This document shows positions 37,001 to 43,554 of a stretch of 64,000 bases of DNA, in pieces; position 1 is the stretch's first letter, and every line of letters begins with the position of its first letter. The position numbers and the translations under genes were made by a program. Where the stretch lies: assembly GCA_964610885.1 (NCBI GenBank), contig CAZSWR010000002.1, positions 62,001 to 126,000 of the forward strand, written 5' to 3'. The DNA is from CAZSWR01 sp964610885. GTDB lineage: Bacteria > Bacteroidota > Ignavibacteria > Kapaibacteriales > UBA2268. The notes beneath the pieces are model-generated. The model was not told where the DNA came from. It worked only from the letters and a program-made list of their open reading frames with translations, and ran no database searches.

Positions 37001-37174
37001 CAAAAAATATCCAGAAAAGGCACTGAAGGGGAGCCAAGCACTGGCCTCGGCCTGATCCTATGCAAAGAGTTTATGGACAAACACGAGGGCACCATTCGCG
37101 TCGAATCCGAGGTCGGCAATGGAAGCACATTTTTCCTAACATTCCCCAAGCGGCTGAACAAAATGGTCCTATAA
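34085..37174 (+). CDS. Multi-PAS (6x) histidine kinase with a Cys-rich PAS
   Basis: 1029 residues, soluble. Six PAS domains occupy about 15-760. The last one has the insert GHICHDFVCPAEKGNCPV with C688, H689, C693 and C700, a motif seen in other PAS proteins that could bind a metal or sense redox state. A coiled coil (765-800) leads to HisKA with His809 in IIAHDLKSPFSGFLG, then HATPase_c with TNAVKF, DSGIGMD and STGLGLILCKEF. The kinase core is similar to that of the 1469-residue kinase upstream in the window. It follows the PP2C phosphatase gene on the same strand; a kinase/phosphatase pairing is possible. A response regulator is absent. Confidence 0.92.
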   Translation: MCAETNNIMGELGEEMFFSTIIDSHPKGIIIEDMKGYVLYANPASCRMLGVELSELKGLKLTNSNYKIINKLGMEIAPKQMPASIAARERKHKNEMLIGVVNGNDTNWFVVESFPVYDKVTGNISYVVSEFSLATEYQKAELKFTSLIKNYSEFYNTVDDIFFVLDEKGNILEYNQAVTRKLGYAPDELLGQSVYVVNPPADRENAQKIARKVLSGEIEYSNIPVVAKSGEVLPTETKLFKGTWNGIPAIFGISKDVSKLKKSEEKFEKAFQLNSSLISISLLEDGTFIEVNDSYHRILGYDKHEIIGHTSEELGIFKKDGTRDRIYQTLKDEGNCKDLEITFYTKYGDERTGLFSSATIVIDGKQCILSVVVDITDRKQFEREILDDRERFSALIDKSPAAHYFLEGSTIINCNPAGIQLLGLNSLSEIINKKFTHFSPAKQDNGSSSEDLLHYFVYLALTSGNHRFEWTFSKPNGKTFQSEVLLSSFKNKNTTILHAVVHDISDRKATEKLIINNEAKYREMFETIDDVYYQTTIDGNLLVLSPSVTKVLGYSPDELIGGSILKLYAHPEERATIIQEILTKESLSNYEIYLIKKNGSKIPISLSVRIIHREGNEIVLTGLMRDITIQKEQEQRIIENENQLKAIFNVVGSGIMIIDSESMRIVEINDTAIRMIGTGKDEIVGHICHDFVCPAEKGNCPVKDLKHKVEQSEKILLTASGNKRFIIKTVIPITFNGKDCYLESFMDVTELKENEKELKRLNLELQDSNSLIETNLHQKNMLIQELTETKEKLEKINSEKDKFFSIIAHDLKSPFSGFLGLTRVIAENSQDFTREELHEFGIGIQQSATNLYKLLENLLEWSVLQRDSYRFDPVNVDFHKFVEDVFLAVKDAAWMKRIDLRNTVPAGMEVFADVSMLNSILRNIVTNAVKFTPISGQISVSAEDQENEIIIAVKDSGIGMDEFILRNMFSLSQKISRKGTEGEPSTGLGLILCKEFMDKHEGTIRVESEVGNGSTFFLTFPKRLNKMVL

Positions 37175-37183
37175 CGTTTGGTG

Positions 37184-37455
37184 TGGGTACTGAACTCAAT
37201 ACCATTTTGATGATGTTTTTTTACCGCGTAGCGGTTGTTGTATTGTAGCATATTGTTTTATGTTTTTTGACAAAATTTCGCGTAGCGAATGTTTTATATG
37301 TTAGGTTGAAACATACAGAACATTAAACAACAACCGCTATGCGGTATGACATGCAAAGGGGAAACAACTTAACTACAATACAACAACCGCTAACGCGGTA
37401 TAAATCTGCAACAAATACTCATTATGAATTATACAAATAGTATTTGGGATCGTAA
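37184..37455. repeat. Palindromic intergenic element, copy 1 (core with inverted repeats 37222-37400)
   Basis: The core is bounded by near-perfect inverted repeats: 37222-37248 (TACCGCGTAGCGGTTG ...) and 37373-37400, which pair over 27 positions with one extra base. Inside are further hairpins of the same kind at 37277-37289 (TTCGC-GTA-GCGAA) and 37333-37345 (ACCGC-TAT-GCGGT). Similarity with a second copy at 63392-63680 runs past the inverted repeats on both sides. It has no coding capacity. It occupies the whole intergenic space between convergent genes. It may be a MITE-like non-autonomous mobile element or a structured RNA; no target-site duplication was identified. Confidence 0.75.
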
Positions 37456-37486
37456 ATATTCCATTCTCCAAAGAAACATTTGATAT

Positions 37487-37513
37487 AAAAAAGGGCGGCA
37501 TGAGGCCGCCCTT
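37487..37513 (-). terminator. Rho-independent terminator of the S9 peptidase gene
   Basis: On the minus strand AAGGGCGGC, a short loop, GCCGCCCTT and then a T-run. It lies 15 bases past the stop codon of the S9 peptidase gene. Confidence 0.9.
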
Positions 37514-37527
37514 CGTGTTATTGTCGA

Positions 37528-39573
37528 TTATTTGTTCTTCATGCAGTATTTGTCCAAGAACTCGAAGAATTCGTGATACCACAAGGCTTGTTCGTGCAGG
37601 TGGAGTATCCAGTGGTTTTCCTCTGGGAATATCACGATTTTCGAGTCGAGGCCTTTGGATTGGGCCACTGTGAAGGCTTCGAGGCTTTGAGTGAACGGGA
37701 CGCGGAAGTCTCGTTCTCCCGTAACGATCATTATCGGCCTGTTCCATTTGTCTGCGAATTTATGAGGAGAATTTTTCTCGTAGAATGGTTTTGCTTTGGC
37801 GTCCCAATAAGGCCCGCCATTTTCCCAATTCGGGAAGAAAAGCTCTTCGGTGGCTCCGTACATACTTTCCATGTTGAAAACGCCACAGTGGGCCACGAAG
37901 GCGGCAAATCGGTTGTTGTGGTTGCCCTCAAGCCAATAGGCAGCGTATCCGCCCGCGCTGGCGCCGACAGCAGCCATTGCAGTTTTGTCGATAAATGGTT
38001 CTTTCGATACATCGTCCGTTGCGGCGAGTAAGTCTTGCATTGGAAGCCCGCCCCAATCGCCACTGATTGCGTCGTTCCACGCCTGGCCGAATCCGGGGAC
38101 GCCACGGCGGTTGGGCGCGACGACCACGTAGCCATGCGATGCGATTGCATACAAATTCCAGCGAAGGCTGAAGTATTGGCTGATTGTGGATTGCGGCCCG
38201 CCCTGGCAATACGTGATAAGCGGGTATTTCTTTGTTTTGTCGAAATTCGGGGGATACAGGACGTAAGTATGGAATTCTTTTCCGTCCACGGCTTTGATAG
38301 TGCGATCCTCGATTGTAACCGGCTCGAGCACTCTATAGACTTCGCCGTTGATGTCGCTGATTTGTTTGTCTTTGCCGTCCTCGACGTCGATCGAATAAAT
38401 CTCGAAAGAGTGCATCATATCGCGTTTCAGTGCATATATTGTTTTGCCGTCATTGCCGACGCACAGCCCGCCATCGAAGTTGTGTTTGCCCTTTGTGATG
38501 ATTCTCCATTTTCCGTCCTCGACGTCGATTTGGTAGAGCTGGACTGTGGGGCCGTCCTCCGCAGAGAAGAATATGGATTCGGAATTGGGCGCCCATGCCA
38601 TATCGCCAACCCATTGGTCGAGCGTTTTCGATAGTTCAATGATTTTGCCGTTTGCGCGAGAGTAAAGCATCAAACGCACGCGGTCAGACTCGAAGCCGGG
38701 CCTTTCTTGGCTGTGGAAGGCGATCCACTTGCCGTCGGGCGAATAGAGCGGATCCTTGTCGTAGCTCATCATTCCTTCGGAGATGTTCCGAACTTTCTTT
38801 GTTTCGATATTCACAACGTACACGTCTGAATTGGTGCTGAAGGCAGGATTGGCCACTTGTTTGCTCGTGTATGCAATTTCTTTGCTGTCCGGCGACCAGG
38901 AGAACTGTTCCACTCCGCCGAGAGGGCGCAAAGGCGCATCGAAGGGCAGTCCTTCCATCAGGTCGATTGCCACGCCATCGCCGCCGTTCGATTTGATAAT
39001 GAACAAATGCGATACATATTCATCGAGCCATTCGTCCCATGCGCGTATCGGCAATTTGTCATAGATGCGGACTTTTGCCTTGTCAAAATCGGGATACTTC
39101 TCTGCAACTGTTTGCTTCACTTTCACCCTCGATGTGAATGAAATGTATCTGGAGTCCGGCGACCAAAGGATGTTATCGACTCCCTCGGGAACTGCCGTGA
39201 TTGGATTTGATTTCTTTGTGGCAAGGTCCATCACGTGTATTTGCGGAACCTTTTCGGCATTGGAAACAAAGGCAATCTGTTTGCCGTCCGGCGAAAACAC
39301 AGCGCCGCTTTCGGAAAAGTTATTGTTAGTTAGTTGCACGACATCGCTGCCGTCGGTGCGCATCATGTACAGGTCTTTGCGCACTTTATTCTCTTTCATA
39401 TTCGGAATACCCACATTATACAGCAAATACTTGCCGTCAGGGGAGAGTTTCAGTTCGGAAATTCTTCTCAATTGCAGCATGATTTCCGGTGAGAAAACCT
39501 TCTTGTCGCCAGCTGGCGCGTCCGGTGCTAACATAATCGCAGCCAATAGAATCAGTGATACAAATCTAATCAT
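37528..39573 (-). CDS. S9-family prolyl oligopeptidase-like peptidase, exported
   Basis: 681 residues with a signal peptide (MIRFVSLILLAAIMLAPDAPA). The N-terminal part is a WD40/TolB-like beta-propeller with repeated LSPDGKYLLY, FSPDGKQIAF, WSPDSRYISF blades. The C-terminal alpha/beta hydrolase has the catalytic triad Ser539 in GASAGGY, Asp622 in GERDFRVP and His654 in ENHWIL. These enzymes cut short peptides, often after dipeptides, in the periplasm. The gene is followed by its own terminator and preceded within 22 bases by an M19 dipeptidase gene on the same strand, so the two probably form a peptide-degradation operon. Confidence 0.93.
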   Translation of the reverse strand: MIRFVSLILLAAIMLAPDAPAGDKKVFSPEIMLQLRRISELKLSPDGKYLLYNVGIPNMKENKVRKDLYMMRTDGSDVVQLTNNNFSESGAVFSPDGKQIAFVSNAEKVPQIHVMDLATKKSNPITAVPEGVDNILWSPDSRYISFTSRVKVKQTVAEKYPDFDKAKVRIYDKLPIRAWDEWLDEYVSHLFIIKSNGGDGVAIDLMEGLPFDAPLRPLGGVEQFSWSPDSKEIAYTSKQVANPAFSTNSDVYVVNIETKKVRNISEGMMSYDKDPLYSPDGKWIAFHSQERPGFESDRVRLMLYSRANGKIIELSKTLDQWVGDMAWAPNSESIFFSAEDGPTVQLYQIDVEDGKWRIITKGKHNFDGGLCVGNDGKTIYALKRDMMHSFEIYSIDVEDGKDKQISDINGEVYRVLEPVTIEDRTIKAVDGKEFHTYVLYPPNFDKTKKYPLITYCQGGPQSTISQYFSLRWNLYAIASHGYVVVAPNRRGVPGFGQAWNDAISGDWGGLPMQDLLAATDDVSKEPFIDKTAMAAVGASAGGYAAYWLEGNHNNRFAAFVAHCGVFNMESMYGATEELFFPNWENGGPYWDAKAKPFYEKNSPHKFADKWNRPIMIVTGERDFRVPFTQSLEAFTVAQSKGLDSKIVIFPEENHWILHLHEQALWYHEFFEFLDKYCMKNK

Positions 39574-39595
39574 GGAATAAAACCTTTATAAAAAA

Positions 39596-40492
39596 TCAAA
39601 TATTTTCTAATGTAAATTTAACTAAATTTTTGTACATAATTTTATCAATTACATCGTCGGACAGGCAAAGCGAATTCCTGAGGAGGCTGTCGATCTGTGC
39701 AAATGCCAGCGCATCGGCAAACGGCGATTTGGCCATGCCATCGAAATCGGAGCCAAGGCCTAAGGCATTTTCTCCGCCGAGCTTGATGAAATGCTCGATG
39801 TGCGCTAAAAATGAATCGACAAGCGTATCGCCATCCGGGCCGATAAACTCGGAATAGAAATTCAATCCGATGAAGCCCTTCCTCGCGATTATTTCTTTGA
39901 TTTGGTCGTCCTTCAGGTTCCTGCGATGGCCGTGAATCGAAAAAGCATTCGAGTGCGAGGCCATAAACGGCCTGTCGGTGTGCTTCAGCACGTCGTCGAA
40001 TCCGGCCGCGTTCAGGTGCGACACGTCAATAATCATCCCGATTCGCTGCATTTCTTTTATCACGTCCACCCCGAATTTAGTCAGTCCGTATGGATTCTCC
40101 CAGCCGTCTCCGACGAAGTTCCTGTGGTTCCACGTAAGCGTTATCGATCGGACACCCGCTTTGTAGAAGGCATAAAGATTATTTATATCGTTCACCAATG
40201 GCGAGGCACCCTCGAGCGCAAGCACAATGTTGATTTTTGATTCGTCGAAGTCTTTCCTTCGCTCCAAGAGCTTGCACGATGGAGGCATCTGGCCCAAAGC
40301 GCGTCCGATATGGTTCACGGCAAAAGCTGTCGCAGCTACGCCGGAATGCTGTTCGTCCGTGAATATTGCCAGATACTGGAGCACTCCGCCCACTTCGGCA
40401 AACTTATCTACGTTCCAATGAGCTTTCAGGCTTTTGTAAGGATTGGACGAAAAAGCCGTTAAGGTGTCGCAATGCGCATCTGCTACTCTCAT
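39596..40492 (-). CDS. Membrane dipeptidase-type zinc peptidase (M19)
   Basis: 298 residues, slightly short for the renal dipeptidase family. The zinc ligands are recognisable: H7 and D9 in ADAHCDTL, the bridging Glu in LALEGASP, His in DVSHLN and MASHSNAF, and Asp in LGSDFDGM. It hydrolyses dipeptides, including D-containing ones in some members. No signal peptide is visible, so it is probably cytoplasmic. It lies upstream of the S9 peptidase gene in the same direction and may finish degrading the peptides released there. Confidence 0.92.
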   Translation of the reverse strand: MRVADAHCDTLTAFSSNPYKSLKAHWNVDKFAEVGGVLQYLAIFTDEQHSGVAATAFAVNHIGRALGQMPPSCKLLERRKDFDESKINIVLALEGASPLVNDINNLYAFYKAGVRSITLTWNHRNFVGDGWENPYGLTKFGVDVIKEMQRIGMIIDVSHLNAAGFDDVLKHTDRPFMASHSNAFSIHGHRRNLKDDQIKEIIARKGFIGLNFYSEFIGPDGDTLVDSFLAHIEHFIKLGGENALGLGSDFDGMAKSPFADALAFAQIDSLLRNSLCLSDDVIDKIMYKNLVKFTLENI

Positions 40493-41106
40493 ACTCTTTA
40501 AGTACTCCGAATGAAAACATCAACTGCCATGAACAACGTTTATATAGTCATATTGTTGTTTATAGGCCAGTGTTGAGGTGTTCTTCTATAGAGGAATATG
40601 CGCTCGTGCTATCTGGTGGAATCGGTTCGAATGAATAATTCGTTCTATTACGTTTTATATGGTTTCAGTCCCAAATACCTTTATGAACCTACCAGAAAAT
40701 GTTGGATTATATTATACTGCGTAGCGGTTAAATTATGGTAGCCGAAAGTTTTTTTTAGAATGCCCAACCTCGTAGAGGTTGAATTATCAGGTATCTTAAT
40801 GAAAATGTATTCTGTTTTTGAGAATTCTCTCAGTGTTGAGTTGATTTTTTCATCCTCTTATAAATATGGAACTTGTTGAAAACACAGGAGAATTCCGCCT
40901 GCTCGAGGGATTGACTAAACAAAAGCTCAAATATAGAATGGTAAAATTTAATCCCTACGGGATAACAAAGATATGAAAGACTTCGAAACCTACCAGAATT
41001 TAATCGCTACGCGATATCCTTAGAGACATAAAAGTAGATTGAGCACTCTATACCCTAATAAGAGCTTTATAGAACTCAATAATTCTTCCTTCTAATCCAA
41101 TCTTCA
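40493..41106. other. Intergenic region with four short hairpins of the GTA/TAC family
   Basis: 614 bases between relA (whose 3' end borders it) and the dipeptidase start. It contains hairpins ACTGC-GTA-GCGGT (40716-40728), AACCTC-GTA-GAGGTT (40766-40780), ATCCC-TAC-GGGAT (40951-40963) and ATCGC-TAC-GCGAT (41003-41015), the last two in the opposite orientation and preceded by a similar TTTAAT stretch. 'CTACCAGAA' occurs twice (40689 and 40990 region), which suggests a degenerate repeat unit. No gene is seen. Confidence 0.7.
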
Positions 41107-43164
41107 TTATCCTACAACGCGCACAGATTGCACAATACTGCTTGCTAATAGCTTGTTTCGGAAATTGGACAATTGCTCCGAACTCGAAATCTGGAGAGTA
41201 AGCACCAAGGAATCCAATTTGTCGTTGGACTGCTTCCGCTCGGAGCCTTCGATGAGTATCTTCTCGTCTGTGGCCTTCTCCACGGCGAGCGAGAACAACG
41301 AAGAATACTGCCAACCGGTTACTTGCAACTTGATTGTCTGAAGCGTATTGTCGCCCTCGATCCAATTTGCTCGTTTGATGCGCGACGGGTCCAGCCCGCC
41401 ATCGGAGATATATTTGCAATCCGCAGAGTGTATCTTCAGGTCCACATTTTTTGTGAAATATGCTACAATCGGTTCGCCCTTGATCGGATTGCAGCAACGG
41501 GCGAGAGATGTCTTGATATCCCGAAGACCGTCCACCTCGATCGGCAATTCTTTCTTGCCCACGTTCTTCCGGCTGTGGAAGACTCCGTCTTCGTTCTTTT
41601 GTTTTTTCTCGAACGAAGCAGGGAAGAGCTTCTTGAGCAGAGTAATCGAGAGTTTGAGCGATTTCATGCCGATAGCAGCATAGAAATCGTCCGTGTTTTT
41701 GAAGCCGATTTTCTGGACATTTTGTTTGATAGACTGTTCCTCATCGGTCGTTTCAATTTTGAAATGGCGGCGCTTTTTGAAACGTTCCCATTCGCGTTTG
41801 CCTTCGGCCTCGATTTCGCTTTTCTCGTTTTTCTTGATCCAAAGGGCAATTTTCGATCGGGCGGCGGGGGAGACCACAAACGAAAGCCAATCCCGCGAAG
41901 GTTTGCCATTCTTGTTGGTGATTATTTCCACGATGTCGCCGGATTCGAGTTTCGTTTTCAGCTTTGCGAATTTGCCGTTACGGCGGGCGCCAGTGGCTTT
42001 GTAGCCCACGTCGGTGTGGATAGAAAAGGCAAAATCGAGCGCAGTCGAGCCTTCTTGAAGCGTTTTTAGCTCGCCACGAGGCGTCAGTATGTGTATGAAA
42101 TTTCTTCGCGCTTCCGACTTCAGCATTTCGTCCAGCGCCGATGGATTGTCGAAAAACTCATCATTCTCGAGGAATTCCTTCAGTCGAGAGATTCGGCTGG
42201 TATCCACGGAGATCTTTTCTTTGTATGCCCAGTGCGCTGCGGAACCGTATTCGGCCTCGCGGTGCATTTCCTCGGTGCGGATTTGAATCTCGAATTTGTC
42301 TCCGTTGGGCAGCAGGACAGTCGTCTGAATCGAGCGGTATCCGTTCGGCTTGGGGAATGTAACCCAGTCGCGGAATCGGTTTTCGATGGGCACCCAAGTG
42401 CTGTGCACGGCGCCGAGCGCCAGATAACAATCCTCGACTGAATTGGTAACGACGCGGAGCGCCATAAGGTCGAAAATGCGGTCTATGCTACTGTTTTGAT
42501 TGACTAATTTTTTGTGAATACTGTATAGCCTTTTCACTCGGGCTTGGATTTGCGCTTGGATGTTTCTTTGCTTCAGCAGTGCGCCCAGCGAATCGCTCAT
42601 TTTCTTAAGCTTATCCTCGAGGTACGAGCGGCGCTTTTCGACGACAGTGTTGAGTTTGTTGAATTCCTGAGGATACAAACGGCGGAAGCAGATGTCCTCC
42701 ATCGGATTGTACACCTGGCGAATACCCAATCGGTGGGCAATCGGAGCGTAGAGGTCGAGGCACTCGCGGGCTGTTTCTTGCAAATTGATAGCGTTTTCCT
42801 TGTCCCTGATGCGCAGAATCACAAGCCTCTCGTAGAGTTTCATAATAATGATCTTCAGATCCGAAGAAATATCCAGAAATATCTTCCTGAGCATTGCAAT
42901 ATTCTTCGGCGAGTTGGGCACGTGCAATTTGCTGATTCGGTTGAAAAGCTCGATCTTTTCGACCGCTTCTGAGCCAATCTCGCTGATGAGGCGTTCGCGC
43001 ACCGCCGTATTGGATATGTCGGACCGCGCAAAAAAAGCAACCGAAAGCGAACCCTCGTCGAAATTCAATGATTTAAGTTCGTCGTAGAGAGCGCAACCTG
43101 CTGAAAAACCTTCTTCGCTCAAGAATGATTTACCGATTTCTATCAATCTATCTTTATTGTTCAT
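41107..43164 (-). CDS. RelA/SpoT-family (p)ppGpp synthetase with degraded hydrolase domain
   Basis: 685 residues. The synthetase domain (about 225-335) is intact: ARVKRLYSIHKKL, FDLMALRVVTN with the conserved Asp, FPKPNGYRSIQTT, and FEIQIRTEEMH with the catalytic Glu. TGS (about 375-435) and a C-terminal ACT domain (about 605-685) complete a long RSH protein. The N-terminal HD hydrolase domain is shorter and lacks the metal ligands: the HD of the usual LLHDVVEDT is AR in VAFFARSDIS, and KLADRLHNMRT has become KLYERLVILR. So it should make but not hydrolyse (p)ppGpp, like E. coli RelA. Another hydrolase would be needed elsewhere. It is transcribed away from a repeat-rich intergenic region. Confidence 0.88.
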   Translation of the reverse strand: MNNKDRLIEIGKSFLSEEGFSAGCALYDELKSLNFDEGSLSVAFFARSDISNTAVRERLISEIGSEAVEKIELFNRISKLHVPNSPKNIAMLRKIFLDISSDLKIIIMKLYERLVILRIRDKENAINLQETARECLDLYAPIAHRLGIRQVYNPMEDICFRRLYPQEFNKLNTVVEKRRSYLEDKLKKMSDSLGALLKQRNIQAQIQARVKRLYSIHKKLVNQNSSIDRIFDLMALRVVTNSVEDCYLALGAVHSTWVPIENRFRDWVTFPKPNGYRSIQTTVLLPNGDKFEIQIRTEEMHREAEYGSAAHWAYKEKISVDTSRISRLKEFLENDEFFDNPSALDEMLKSEARRNFIHILTPRGELKTLQEGSTALDFAFSIHTDVGYKATGARRNGKFAKLKTKLESGDIVEIITNKNGKPSRDWLSFVVSPAARSKIALWIKKNEKSEIEAEGKREWERFKKRRHFKIETTDEEQSIKQNVQKIGFKNTDDFYAAIGMKSLKLSITLLKKLFPASFEKKQKNEDGVFHSRKNVGKKELPIEVDGLRDIKTSLARCCNPIKGEPIVAYFTKNVDLKIHSADCKYISDGGLDPSRIKRANWIEGDNTLQTIKLQVTGWQYSSLFSLAVEKATDEKILIEGSERKQSNDKLDSLVLTLQISSSEQLSNFRNKLLASSIVQSVRVVG

Positions 43165-43336
43165 GTCTTATTTCCAACGATAATTGAATCAAAAAAAAGT
43201 CTCATTGAGATTAATCACAATCCAGCCCTACTCAAGAGCAATTCAAAATTAATATGAATTCGCGGAATAATAATAAAAAAAACCGGAAGAATCTGCATCC
43301 AACCGATTTTTTCCAAACATAAAGATTCCAATGTAG

Positions 43337-43357
43337 GGGCGGGTTCCAAACCCGCCC
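43337..43357. repeat. GC-rich hairpin repeat
   Basis: GGGCGGGTT-CCA-AACCCGCCC, a perfect 9-bp stem with a three-base loop. Sequences of this type (GGGCGGGTTTGGAACCCGCCC) occur dispersed in many unrelated genomes. Confidence 0.75.
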
Positions 43358-43408
43358 AAGGATTTGTTGATTAGCTGATATGATAATGTGGTGATTGCTT
43401 TTGAGTCG

Positions 43409-43441
43409 AGTGATACTACCATTTGGAATGGTAGTATCACT
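43409..43441. repeat. Perfect 15-bp hairpin
   Basis: AGTGATACTACCATT and its exact complement flank a TGG loop. It has no T-run, so it is not a standard terminator. The function is unknown. Confidence 0.8.
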
Positions 43442-43474
43442 ATTTGCTGTTCAATATCAATCACTTACGCAATT

Positions 43475-43495
43475 CCCATCCTTGGTAAGGAGGGG
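43475..43495. repeat. Short hairpin within a widespread intergenic repeat
   Basis: CCCATCCTT-GGT-AAGGAGGGG, nine pairs with one mismatch, followed by GATTAAAGGGGAGG. This resembles the CCTCCTTA/TAAGGAGG-type repeats seen in intergenic regions of varied bacteria. Confidence 0.55.
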
Positions 43496-43554
43496 ATTAA
43501 AGGGGAGGTTTTGAATTCAATTATCATACATACCTAAAACGATATAGAACCATT

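Larger units (their letters stand above)
43165..43554. other. Intergenic region with three different hairpin repeats
   Basis: 390 bases between the E2 gene (upstream on the minus strand) and relA. Besides AT-rich sequence it holds three separate hairpins at 43337-43357, 43409-43441 and 43475-43495, each with a three-base loop. No coding sequence is apparent. Confidence 0.7.

Noticed and set aside
37222..37400. Insertion sequence with transposase
   Set aside because: No coding capacity; at most a non-autonomous element.
41173..42069. 298-codon antisense frame inside the (p)ppGpp synthetase gene
   Set aside because: It overlaps well-conserved catalytic domains on the other strand and is of unusual composition.
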